From NCBI GenBank assembly GCA_041859375.1, contig JBHEKP010000316.1, positions 1 to 6,561 of the forward strand: a DNA stretch of 6,561 bases. The letters run 5' to 3'. This document shows, one piece after another, positions 1-6,348 of the stretch (positions are counted from its first letter, which is position 1; the number at the start of each line of letters is the position of its first letter). Source of the DNA: JBHEKP01 sp041859375 (GTDB lineage: Bacteria; Hydrogenedentota; Hydrogenedentia; Hydrogenedentales; CAITNO01). The notes under the pieces are model-generated. The model was given only the letters and a program-made list of their open reading frames with translations. It was not told the DNA's origin and did no database searches. The position numbers and the translations under genes are program-made.

Positions 1-39
1 TCCGGCGCTTTGGTCCGTCATTGGGTGGTAAAAATGGGG

Positions 40-45
40 TACAAT
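40..45 (+). promoter_or_regulatory. Candidate -10 box (TACAAT) for the three-gene cassette
   Basis: TACAAT matches the sigma-70 type -10 consensus at five of six positions and sits 53 bases before the first ATG. No good -35 hexamer is found at 16-18 bp spacing. The best placed hexamer (17-22, GTCATT) is poor, so this is a tentative call. The flank just upstream (ATGGGG) resembles that of the TATAAT box at 3869 (ATGGGTG). Initiation about seven bases downstream would leave a leader of roughly 47 nt containing the hairpins at 52-83. Confidence 0.3.
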
Positions 46-51
46 AGCGGG

Positions 52-83
52 CCGGGCGCGGTGCCCGGGATGGTGACGGGCAC
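52..83 (+). repeat. Two mutually exclusive inverted repeats in the leader
   Basis: CCGGGC (52-57) pairs perfectly with GCCCGG (63-68) around a 5-nt loop. GTGCCCG (61-67) pairs perfectly with CGGGCAC (77-83) around a 9-nt loop. The right arm of the first hairpin overlaps the left arm of the second, so an RNA could form only one at a time. The second hairpin ends 8 nt before the AGGG at 92-95 that probably serves as ribosome binding site. No T-run follows either stem, so neither looks like an intrinsic terminator. Short GC stems arise easily by chance at this base composition. Confidence 0.35.
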
Positions 84-98
84 TCCGGAACAGGGCGC

Positions 99-1019
99 AT
101 GTCGTTTTTTTTGAAATACCGCCGCACCACGGCGTTCTGCATTCTTGGCGCGGCGACGTGTTTTGGCGTGTGGCAGCTTTTCCGGGGGGACGACTGGCGC
201 GAAGCACTGGAATTTTGGTCGGGACGCTGGGGGGTGCTCGGGCTTGCGCTTTGCCTCCAGGCGGTGGATGTGCTGCTGGACGGGATCCTGTGGCTGTGGG
301 TGCTGGACAGCCTGGGCATACGCCCCGGCCTTCGCCGGGGGCTTTCCATTTTTCTCGCGGGCTTTGCCGGGATTCTCATGCCGGCGCAACTGGGCCGGCT
401 GCTGCGTCCCGAGGAAATCGCGCGGCTGGGGCTGGGCCGGTTCGGGGACGCGGTGCGTGCGGAGGTGCTGCTGCTGGCGATGAGCGGCACGGCGGCGGCG
501 GCGGTGATGGCGGGGGCGCTGGTCCACTGGCTCCATCCCTGGCTTGCCCTGCCGGTGACAGCGGTGGTGGTTTTCGGAATGTTTGGCGTTGCAAACCTTG
601 TTTTTGACAGGGTATATCCTTTGCGGGTGCTGCTGCCGGAGGGATACCTGCGGCGGCCCCGGGTGGTGGTTATGGCCTTCATGGCGGTGCCGGGCTGGCT
701 GTTGAACAGCGTTTGCCTGCATCTGCTTGTGCGGGACAACATGCCCGGCGCCACGGTGTGGCAGGCACTGTTCGTGGCGCCGTCGAACATGATTGTGGGC
801 GCGGTGAGCGGTCTTCCCGGCGGCATCGGCGCGGTGGAGACCTATCTGGGCGCGGCGCTGCGGGTGCTGGAAATGCCCGGCGCGCACCTGGCCCTGGCGG
901 TGGCCTCGTTCCGGCTGGTGACTTTCTGGATGTGGCTGCCGCTGGGCTGGCTGGCTTTTATCATTGTTTCACGGTGGAACGCGCCCGGCTTCGGCGGAAA
1001 AGAGGACGGCACGGCATGA
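99..1019 (+). CDS. Lysylphosphatidylglycerol synthase TM region / UPF0104 family (flippase-like) membrane protein
   Basis: Predicted 306-residue inner-membrane protein. Hydrophobic segments lie near residues 12-28, 46-68, 84-96, 121-142, 146-170, 188-210, 217-238 and 262-290. Two family signatures are visible: MPAQLGRLLRPEE at 94-106 (the usual P-x-x-LG-x-x-x-R stretch) and SGLPGGIGAVETYL at 237-250 (the P-GG-G-x-x-E motif before a late helix). The length suits a stand-alone transmembrane domain; the soluble aminoacyl-transfer domain of full MprF is absent. Relatives include the flippase half of MprF and hopanoid-associated HpnL, so a role in moving or modifying a lipid or lipid-linked product is a reasonable inference, but the substrate is unknown. 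The start ATG has AGGG (92-95) just upstream. The stop overlaps the next ATG (ATGA), implying coupling with the radical SAM gene. The family call is fairly sure; the function is not. Confidence 0.82.
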   Translation: MSFFLKYRRTTAFCILGAATCFGVWQLFRGDDWREALEFWSGRWGVLGLALCLQAVDVLLDGILWLWVLDSLGIRPGLRRGLSIFLAGFAGILMPAQLGRLLRPEEIARLGLGRFGDAVRAEVLLLAMSGTAAAAVMAGALVHWLHPWLALPVTAVVVFGMFGVANLVFDRVYPLRVLLPEGYLRRPRVVVMAFMAVPGWLLNSVCLHLLVRDNMPGATVWQALFVAPSNMIVGAVSGLPGGIGAVETYLGAALRVLEMPGAHLALAVASFRLVTFWMWLPLGWLAFIIVSRWNAPGFGGKEDGTA

Positions 1020-2026
1020 GTTCGGGTCCGGCACAGATTCTGAGGCGGTCAGTCCACGCCGCCGCGGCGCTTGGCAGGATTTTCCTGCTGCGCAGGCGCG
1101 TGCCCCTGTTCGTCTCCTGGAACCTGACCTTCCGGTGCAACCTGCGCTGCCGCTACTGCGGCGCCTGCGACGCGCCCCGCGCGGAGCTGGGCACGGAAGA
1201 GGTGAACCGCGGCGTCAGCGAGCTGTGGGCGCTGGGCGCGCGGTGGATTACCTTCGGCGGGGGCGAGCCGCTGCTGCGCCCGGACATGGGCGAAATCATG
1301 GCGCACGCGCGCGCCGAGGGGTTTGAGCCGTTTCTGAGCACCAACGGGTGGCTTGTGCCGAAGCGCATGGACGTGGTACGCCAGGCGGGCCATGTGAACC
1401 TGAGCCTGGACGGCCCGCGCGCGGTGCACGACGAGGTGCGCGGCGCGGGCGCCTTTGACAAGGTGCTCGACGCGGCGCGCGCCTGCCGCGACGCGCGGGT
1501 GCCCGTTTCCTTCCTCTGCACCATCTCCAGCCTGAACCTTGACGCCGTGGAGGACGTGGTGAACATCGCCCGCGCAATGGACGTGCGGGTGATGTTCCAG
1601 CCGGCCACGGCGTGGCTGGACTCCTCGACGGCCCCCAACCCCATCGCGCCCCCGGTGGAGGCGTACCGCCGGGCCGTGGACCGGCTCATCGGGCTTAAAC
1701 GGGGCGGCGCGCCCGTGGCCAACTCGGTTCCGGGCCTGCGCCATCTGGCATTGTGGCCGGGTCCGGCGCCGGTGTGGTGCGGTGCGGGCCGGATCATGGC
1801 GGTGGTGGAGCCGGACGGCGGCCTGCTGTCGTGCCACCAGTGCGAGTTCGGCCGGGAGGGCCGCGGTGAGGGCCGCGGGGCCGTCCCGCTCACGGAGCAG
1901 TTCCTGCGGGCGCGGGCGCTGCCCGGCTGCGCGCAGTGCTGGTGCGCGCCGGTGGTGGAGATGGCTATGCTGTTTTCGCTCAAGCCCGGCGCGGTGGCCG
2001 CCGCCGCGGGGAGGTTTCTGGAATAA
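1016..2026 (+). CDS. Radical SAM protein with truncated SPASM/twitch-like C-terminus
   Basis: Predicted 336 residues. The N-terminal half is a radical SAM core. CNLRCRYC (41-48) gives the CxxxCxxC ligands C41, C45 and C48 for the 4Fe-4S cluster that cleaves S-adenosylmethionine. GGGEP (81-85) is the SAM-binding GGE motif, followed by STNG (108-111) and SLDG (130-133), as in PqqE/anSME-like enzymes. The C-terminus has C255-x12-G268-x4-C273, the first part of a SPASM/twitch motif, then C276 and CAQCWC at 305-310. This suggests at least one auxiliary iron-sulfur cluster, although the canonical CxxCx5CxxxC spacing is not met. Such enzymes modify peptides, sugars, nucleosides or lipids; the substrate here cannot be told. 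The start at 1016 is chosen because it overlaps the upstream stop, has AAGAGGA 9 nt upstream and leaves about 30 residues before the core. Its stop overlaps the next ATG by one base. Confidence 0.88.
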   Translation: MSSGPAQILRRSVHAAAALGRIFLLRRRVPLFVSWNLTFRCNLRCRYCGACDAPRAELGTEEVNRGVSELWALGARWITFGGGEPLLRPDMGEIMAHARAEGFEPFLSTNGWLVPKRMDVVRQAGHVNLSLDGPRAVHDEVRGAGAFDKVLDAARACRDARVPVSFLCTISSLNLDAVEDVVNIARAMDVRVMFQPATAWLDSSTAPNPIAPPVEAYRRAVDRLIGLKRGGAPVANSVPGLRHLALWPGPAPVWCGAGRIMAVVEPDGGLLSCHQCEFGREGRGEGRGAVPLTEQFLRARALPGCAQCWCAPVVEMAMLFSLKPGAVAAAAGRFLE

Positions 2027-3738
2027 TGCTTTTCCTGGGCATCAGCGAGGACCTCTTCGACGCGGGCGCGGTGGTCACCGACGGGCGGGACGTTATTTTC
2101 GCGGCGAACGAGGAACGCTACACGCGCCGCAAGAACGAGGGCGGTTTTCCGCACCGGTCCGTCGCGGCGGCGCTGCAATGGGCGGGCGCGTCCCTGGCGG
2201 ACGTTGACGCGGTGGCCGTGTCGGGCATCATGACCCCCCCCCTGCCGGTGCGCCTTTTCCCCCGGCTGCATGACTGGAGCTACGCGGTCAAGCGCGAGCT
2301 GCGGGGCTCGTTCCTGCGCGGCCTTGCCGACGGGGTGACCTTCCTGACGCCCATGTCGCACACCGCCTCCGATGGAATATCGCGGCGGTGGGTGCGGGCG
2401 GTGCTGCCCCGTGTGGCGCGGCGGCGGCTGCGTGGCCTGCGCCCCGGCGTGCCGGTGAGTTTTGCCGACCACCACGGGTGCCACGCGGCGGCGGCCTGCG
2501 CCCTTTCGGGATTCACGGAGGCGTTGTGCGTCACCGCCGACGGCATGGGCGACGGGCTTTCGCTGACCGTGTCCCGCCACCGGGAGGGCGCGGGTCTTGA
2601 GCGGCTCTGGAGCGCCTCGTCGCGGGACTCCTTCGGCCTGTTTTACGAGGCGCTCACGGAGGCCTTCGGCTTTGTGCCCTGCAGGGACGAGGGCAAGCTG
2701 ACGGGACTGGCCGCGCTGGGCGATCCGGCGCGGGTGGGGGAGCCGCCGCCCTTTGCGCGCGGCGCGGACGGACGGCTGCGCTACACCGGCCCGCTGGGCG
2801 GGCGCGGCGTGGCCTGGGCGCGGCGCCTGCTGGAGCGCCATTCGCGCGAGGATGTGTCCGCCTGGGCCCAGTCGCTGCTGGAGTCTTTCGTGCTGGAGAT
2901 TACCCGTGAGTGGCTGGCGCGGACCGGCCTGCGGCGGCTGGCGGTGGCCGGGGGGGTCTTCGCCAACGTGAAGCTGAACCAGCGCCTCCATGAACTGGAG
3001 GGGGTGGATGGGTTGTTTGTCCTGCCCAACATGGGCGACGGGGGCCTGTCGCTGGGGGCGGTGGCGCTTGCGGGCGGGCTTGCGCCGCAACGGCTGAAGG
3101 ATGTGTTTTTTGGCGAATCCTATGGCGATACCGAACTCGAGCGGGCGATGGCGGCGGGCGGACTGGCCTGGGAACGGCCGGAAAACATCGCGGAGACGGT
3201 TGCCGGTCATGTGGCCGGGGGCCGCATTGTGGCCCGCTTTGACGGGCGCATGGAATGGGGCCCCCGCGCCCTGGGAAACCGGTCCATCCTCGCGCCCGCA
3301 GGCGACCCCGCAGTGCATGACCGGCTCAACGACCACCTCAAGCGCAGCGAGTTCATGCCTTTCGCCCCGGCGGTGGCCGACGGGGAACTGGACCGCTTCG
3401 TCTTGGGCGCGGACAAGGCGCGCCATGCGGCGGAGTTTATGACCGTCTGTTTCTCCTGCGCCCCGAAAATGGGTGAATTGTACCCCTCCGTGGTCCATGC
3501 GGACGGCACCGCGCGGGCGCAATGCGTCCGCCGCGACGCCAACCCCGGATTCCATGCCATTTTGGAGGCGTTGGGCAGGCGCACTGGCGGGGCGGTGGTG
3601 CTCAACACCAGTTTCAACATGCACGAGGAGCCGATAGTGCGCACGCCGGAGGAGGCGGTGTCCGCCTTTCTCAAGGCCCGGCTGGATTATCTGGCGATGG
3701 GGCCGTTTTTGGCGGGATTTCCGGGCGGCAAACGGTAA
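2026..3738 (+). CDS. NodU/CmcH/TobZ-type carbamoyltransferase
   Basis: Predicted 570 residues, the usual length for the family, which transfers carbamoyl from carbamoyl phosphate through a carbamoyl-adenylate to a hydroxyl (rarely another group) of a small molecule. The Kae1-like N-terminal domain shows EERYTRRK (29-36), DHHGCHAAAA (148-157), TADGMGDG (170-177), VAGGVFANVKLNQ (307-319) and NMGDGG (335-340). H149, H153, D172 and D338 match in spacing the four metal ligands of TobZ. The C-terminal YrdC-like domain shows EWGPRALGNRSI (410-421), the FMPFAP stretch (443-448) and VLNTSFN (525-531). One oddity is that the usual N-terminal HDxxAA motif reads FDAGA (11-15), so the conserved His is Phe. 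The start at 2026 overlaps the radical SAM stop (TAATG), has GGGGAGG 11 nt upstream and begins directly with the first beta strand. It is the last gene of the cassette. Confidence 0.92.
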   Translation: MLFLGISEDLFDAGAVVTDGRDVIFAANEERYTRRKNEGGFPHRSVAAALQWAGASLADVDAVAVSGIMTPPLPVRLFPRLHDWSYAVKRELRGSFLRGLADGVTFLTPMSHTASDGISRRWVRAVLPRVARRRLRGLRPGVPVSFADHHGCHAAAACALSGFTEALCVTADGMGDGLSLTVSRHREGAGLERLWSASSRDSFGLFYEALTEAFGFVPCRDEGKLTGLAALGDPARVGEPPPFARGADGRLRYTGPLGGRGVAWARRLLERHSREDVSAWAQSLLESFVLEITREWLARTGLRRLAVAGGVFANVKLNQRLHELEGVDGLFVLPNMGDGGLSLGAVALAGGLAPQRLKDVFFGESYGDTELERAMAAGGLAWERPENIAETVAGHVAGGRIVARFDGRMEWGPRALGNRSILAPAGDPAVHDRLNDHLKRSEFMPFAPAVADGELDRFVLGADKARHAAEFMTVCFSCAPKMGELYPSVVHADGTARAQCVRRDANPGFHAILEALGRRTGGAVVLNTSFNMHEEPIVRTPEEAVSAFLKARLDYLAMGPFLAGFPGGKR

Positions 3739-3767
3739 CACCTGGGTTTGAAAGCGCCAGACAGGTG
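3739..3767 (+). repeat. Inverted repeat CACCTG-N17-CAGGTG just after the carbamoyltransferase stop
   Basis: CACCTG (3739-3744) and CAGGTG (3762-3767) are perfect reverse complements. They begin at the base after the TAA stop. Inside, GG (3745-3746) can pair with CC (3757-3758) if AGA (3759-3761) bulges. As RNA this could form a modest 3' hairpin. The following bases are A-rich (3768-3774) rather than T-rich, so it is not a standard intrinsic terminator for the + strand. It may protect the mRNA 3' end, bind a protein or be chance. Confidence 0.35.
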
Positions 3768-3845
3768 ACAAAAAGGCGAATAATGCGCATGTGGGGATGA
3801 TTGGAGGGGTGCGGCTGGATTTTATGGTTGATGGCCCGCCTCACT

Positions 3846-3874
3846 TTTCCCACAGTGGGGCATGGGTGTATAAT
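3846..3874 (+). promoter_or_regulatory. Promoter for ribonuclease D, probably leaderless
   Basis: TATAAT at 3869-3874 is an exact -10 consensus. The hexamer 17 bp upstream (3846-3851, TTTCCC) is only a weak -35. Only eight bases (3875-3882) separate the -10 box from the ATG at 3883. Transcription normally starts about six to eight bases after the -10, so the transcript should begin at or within a few bases of the start codon. No Shine-Dalgarno-like purine run lies in front of the ATG, which agrees with leaderless translation. Confidence 0.65.
3849..3859. promoter_or_regulatory. 11-bp palindrome CCCACAGTGGG, possible operator
   Basis: CCCAC (3849-3853) and GTGGG (3855-3859) are perfect mirror-complement arms around one central A. 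The palindrome covers the end of the candidate -35 element and the upstream spacer of the TATAAT promoter, where a bound regulator would block or touch RNA polymerase. No regulator gene is adjacent and no second copy was noticed in the window, so operator function is an inference from position. Confidence 0.3.
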
Positions 3875-3882
3875 CTCCCGAA

Positions 3883-5061
3883 ATGAAACAGGAATTATTG
3901 TCAGAAATACCCGCCGCAACGCCGGAACCGGAATATGTTTTCGTTGAAACCGCCGCGGCGTGGGACTTGTGCCTGGGGGAGTTGCGGTCCGCGCCGCGTT
4001 TTGCCGTTGACATCGAGGCGAACAGCCTGCACGCCTACCGCGAACAGATATGCCTGATCCAGATTTCCACCGAAACGCGCGACTATATTATTGATCCCCT
4101 TGCGGGCCTTGATCTTGCGGGCCTTGGCGGACTGCTTGGGGACGCGCGGGTGGAGAAGGTGTTCCATGCGGCGGACTACGACATGTCGCTGCTCAAGAGC
4201 CTTTACGGCTGGGACGTGCGCCACCATTTCGACACGATGTGGGCGGGGCGCGTGCTTGGTTTCAAGAAGATGGGCCTGGCGGTGGTGCTGGAGGAGATGT
4301 TTGGCGTCACACTTGTGAAGAAGTACCAGAAGGCCAACTGGGGGAAGCGCCCGCTGACGGCGGAGCAGCTTTCCTACGCGCGCAATGACACGCACTACCT
4401 GCTGCCGCTGCGCGACGCGCTCGAAAAACGGCTTCTTGAGGCGGGCTGCCTTGAGGAGGCGCGGGAGATTTTCGAGGGCGAGTGCCTGGTGGAACCGATG
4501 GAGCGCATCTTTGATCCGGAGTCGTTCTGGGGGGTGCAGGGGGTGCGCGCCCTTTCGCCCCGCGGCCAGGCGATTTTCCGCTCGCTCTACATTTACCGTG
4601 ACGAGGAGGCCCGCCGCCGGGACATGCCCCCCTTCAAGGTGGTCAACGACCAAATGCTGCTGCGCATCGCCGACGAGGCGTCGCGCAGGCGGGAGAAGGA
4701 GCCGCTGGGCAGCGTTCCGGGCGTGTCCGACAAACTGCTGGAGCGGCTCGGCCGCCACCTGCACCAGGCCGTGGCGCGGGGACGCCGCGACGCGCCGCCG
4801 AAGCAGCCCCGCCGCCGGCCGCCGCGCCACCCGAATTCGCCGGGCTTCGCCCAGCGCTACGAGGCGCTGCTTGAGTGGCGCAAGCGGAAGGCCAAGGAGC
4901 GGGGGGTGGAGTCGGACGTGATCATGCCGCGCCGGACCGCGATGGAACTGGCGGAGAAAAACCCCGCCACGGACGGGGATTTGGAGCAGATTGCCTCGCT
5001 CGGCCCCTTCCGCCGGAAGCGCTACGCCGGTGAAATACTGAAAACGCTGAGGGACTGCTGA
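3883..5061 (+). CDS. rnd: Ribonuclease D (DEDDy 3'-5' exoribonuclease with two HRDC-like domains)
   Basis: Predicted 392 residues, close to the E. coli enzyme (375). The DEDDy exonuclease domain covers about 17-200. Exo I is VDIEAN (42-47, D43 and E45), Exo II is HAADYD (95-100, D100), and Exo III is YARND (165-169, Y165 and D169). All four metal-binding acids and the tyrosine are present, so the enzyme should be active. A first HRDC domain spans about 224-300 and a second HRDC-like helical domain about 322-390. They are joined by an Arg/Pro-rich linker (301-320) that is more basic than usual and may add RNA contact. The family trims 3' ends of tRNA precursors and other stable RNAs in the cytoplasm. 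No Shine-Dalgarno precedes the ATG, and the in-frame ATG at 3862 hits a stop after three codons, so 3883 is the first usable start. The PAS-protein gene follows after 16 nt. Confidence 0.93.
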   Translation: MKQELLSEIPAATPEPEYVFVETAAAWDLCLGELRSAPRFAVDIEANSLHAYREQICLIQISTETRDYIIDPLAGLDLAGLGGLLGDARVEKVFHAADYDMSLLKSLYGWDVRHHFDTMWAGRVLGFKKMGLAVVLEEMFGVTLVKKYQKANWGKRPLTAEQLSYARNDTHYLLPLRDALEKRLLEAGCLEEAREIFEGECLVEPMERIFDPESFWGVQGVRALSPRGQAIFRSLYIYRDEEARRRDMPPFKVVNDQMLLRIADEASRRREKEPLGSVPGVSDKLLERLGRHLHQAVARGRRDAPPKQPRRRPPRHPNSPGFAQRYEALLEWRKRKAKERGVESDVIMPRRTAMELAEKNPATDGDLEQIASLGPFRRKRYAGEILKTLRDC

Positions 5062-5077
5062 GGGGGAGCGCAGAGGG

Positions 5078-6343
5078 ATGGATCCAGACACGCCCACATC
5101 ACCGCAGGGGTTTCCGGAGCCCGGGGGCATGTTCCTGCCCCGCATGCGGCTGGTGCTTCAGATTGAGTGGTCGCTGGTGGCGGTGCGGTACCTGCTTTAT
5201 TTCGCGGTCATCATCCTGTACCTCGCGGAGGCCGCGCCGTTTTTCCTGCCCAACCTCGCCGTGGCGGCGGGTGCGGCGATGCTCCACAACATCTTCGCCC
5301 ACTGGGCGCTGCACAGCCGGCGGCACAACCTGCTTGTCTCGCCGATCAACCTGCTTTTGTACCTTGGCCGCGCGGTGCTCCTGGTGGCGATCACCGGGGG
5401 CGACCGGAGTCCCCTGGCCCCGGTGTTCCTGCTGGTGCTCGCGGGGGCGCACGTGTACGCGCCCTACTCCCCGAACAGCCCCTGGATAAGCCTGCTGACC
5501 GCCGCGGCCTACACCTTCACGGTGCTCGGCGACTGGCTTTTCAACGGCATCGACCTGGCGGCGTCCAATTTTTACATGAACCTCGCGTGCCTTGCCGTGT
5601 GCGGCTGGCTGATGAACCACCTGAGCCGCCTGCTCCGCGGGGTGGAGACGGACGCGGCGGCGCGTGCCCGCGCGCTGGCCTCGTCCGAGACCACGCTGCG
5701 CGCCATCCTGGACAACACGGCGGAGCCGATTGTCGTGTACGGCGAGAACGAGTTCATCGCCGAGGCCAACAACCCGGCCTGCGCCTTTTTGAACCTGCCG
5801 CGCGAGCAGCTCATCGGCCGCCGCTTCCGCGAGTTCCTCTTTGACGACGGGCTGCTGGGCGACCGCATCGCGGCGCTGCGCGCCCACGGATCGCTGCACG
5901 ACGAGCTGCTGGCCGTGCTTCCCGGCGGGGGCGCGGAGCGCAGCGTGGACATGCACATCCACTCGTTCATGCGCGACGGGCGGCAGTTTTTTGTGGCCAT
6001 GTTCCGGGACATCACCGAGCAGAAGAACCTTGAGGAGGCGCAGCGCCAGGCGAAGCGGCAGCTCGAGCTGCTGAACATGGAGCTCCAGCGCGTCAACGGG
6101 CTGCGCTCGGAGTTTTACAGCAACATCGCGCGGCGGCTCCGGTCGCCGATCACGGCGATTCTGGGCCTTGTGGAAATGCTGCTCGGCGAGGAGATTGGCG
6201 ACCTGAACGAGGAGCAGCGCGGCGCGCTTCAAAGCTGCCGCAGCAGCGCGCTGCGGGTGGTGGACCTTGCGGAGGAGTCCTTCGAGCCCGCGGCGGCGCA
6301 GGCCGCGGAGGCCGCGGCGGCCCCCGTGGAGCCGGGGGGCTGA
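5078..6343 (+). CDS. Membrane PAS-domain protein with degenerate, His-less HisKA-like domain
   Basis: Predicted 421 residues. The N-terminal part has about six hydrophobic segments (near 36-50, 54-75, 92-107, 112-127, 137-155 and 165-183), arranged as in PilS-like sensor kinases. A signalling helix (185-210) leads into a PAS domain (about 203-315) ending in the PAC-type FRDITEQK (309-316), then a probable coiled coil (315-345). Residues 346-400 align with the HisKA dimerisation helices: FYSNI-ARRLRSPITAI is parallel to the usual F-x-x-N-V-SHELRTPLTAI. The phospho-accepting His is R352 and the next Glu is R353. The protein ends in an Ala/Glu/Pro-rich tail with no N, G1 or G2 box, so it lacks the ATPase domain. 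It cannot be a normal kinase. It may act as a sensory scaffold or as a dimerisation partner of another kinase. AGGGGGAG (5061-5068), beginning at the last base of the rnd stop, is the likely ribosome binding site. Confidence 0.8.
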   Translation: MDPDTPTSPQGFPEPGGMFLPRMRLVLQIEWSLVAVRYLLYFAVIILYLAEAAPFFLPNLAVAAGAAMLHNIFAHWALHSRRHNLLVSPINLLLYLGRAVLLVAITGGDRSPLAPVFLLVLAGAHVYAPYSPNSPWISLLTAAAYTFTVLGDWLFNGIDLAASNFYMNLACLAVCGWLMNHLSRLLRGVETDAAARARALASSETTLRAILDNTAEPIVVYGENEFIAEANNPACAFLNLPREQLIGRRFREFLFDDGLLGDRIAALRAHGSLHDELLAVLPGGGAERSVDMHIHSFMRDGRQFFVAMFRDITEQKNLEEAQRQAKRQLELLNMELQRVNGLRSEFYSNIARRLRSPITAILGLVEMLLGEEIGDLNEEQRGALQSCRSSALRVVDLAEESFEPAAAQAAEAAAAPVEPGG

Positions 6344-6348
6344 GCGCC

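Larger units (their letters stand above)
1..98. other. Upstream leader region with no assignable gene
   Basis: These 98 bases precede the first confident gene. Each of the three + frames is open from the window edge and then stops: at 29-31, at 45-47, and at 112-114 (overlapping the next gene). Any of them could be the tail of an upstream gene, but the residues are too few to recognise. A possible -10 box and two overlapping hairpin-forming repeats lie here and are listed separately. I see no RNA gene. Confidence 0.5.

Noticed and set aside
34..114. Small open frame of 26 codons, possibly a precursor peptide for the radical SAM enzyme
   Set aside because: The frame is open from the window edge, the ATG overlaps the candidate promoter, there is no ribosome binding site, and it runs into the next gene. 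The residues show no leader/core pattern.
713..1015. Upstream in-frame extension of the radical SAM gene
   Set aside because: It would overlap about 300 bases of the membrane-protein gene in another frame and adds Arg/Gly-rich residues unlike the family. The ATG at 1016 has a good ribosome binding site.
1936..2025. Upstream in-frame extension of the carbamoyltransferase
   Set aside because: It overlaps the cysteine-bearing end of the radical SAM gene, while the ATG at 2026 starts right at the conserved first strand.
99..3738. Hopanoid gene cluster, because HpnH is a radical SAM protein and HpnL belongs to the UPF0104 family
   Set aside because: No squalene-hopene cyclase or other hpn gene is visible. 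The radical SAM protein here has auxiliary-cluster cysteines, and a carbamoyltransferase is not part of the standard hpn set.
1153..3771. Long open frame of 872 codons on the minus strand, with others on that strand opposite every real gene
   Set aside because: These mirror real + strand genes with clear motifs. Their translations are rich in Arg, His, Pro and Gln with no recognisable domain, which is the usual effect of few stop codons in GC-rich DNA.
3739..3778. Intrinsic terminator after the carbamoyltransferase
   Set aside because: An inverted repeat exists, but the bases after it are A-rich on the + strand, not T-rich, and the uninterrupted stem is only 6 bp.
3748..3784. Promoter formed by TTGAAA (3748-3753) and AATAAT (3779-3784)
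   Set aside because: The spacer is 25 bp, far beyond the 16-18 bp that works.
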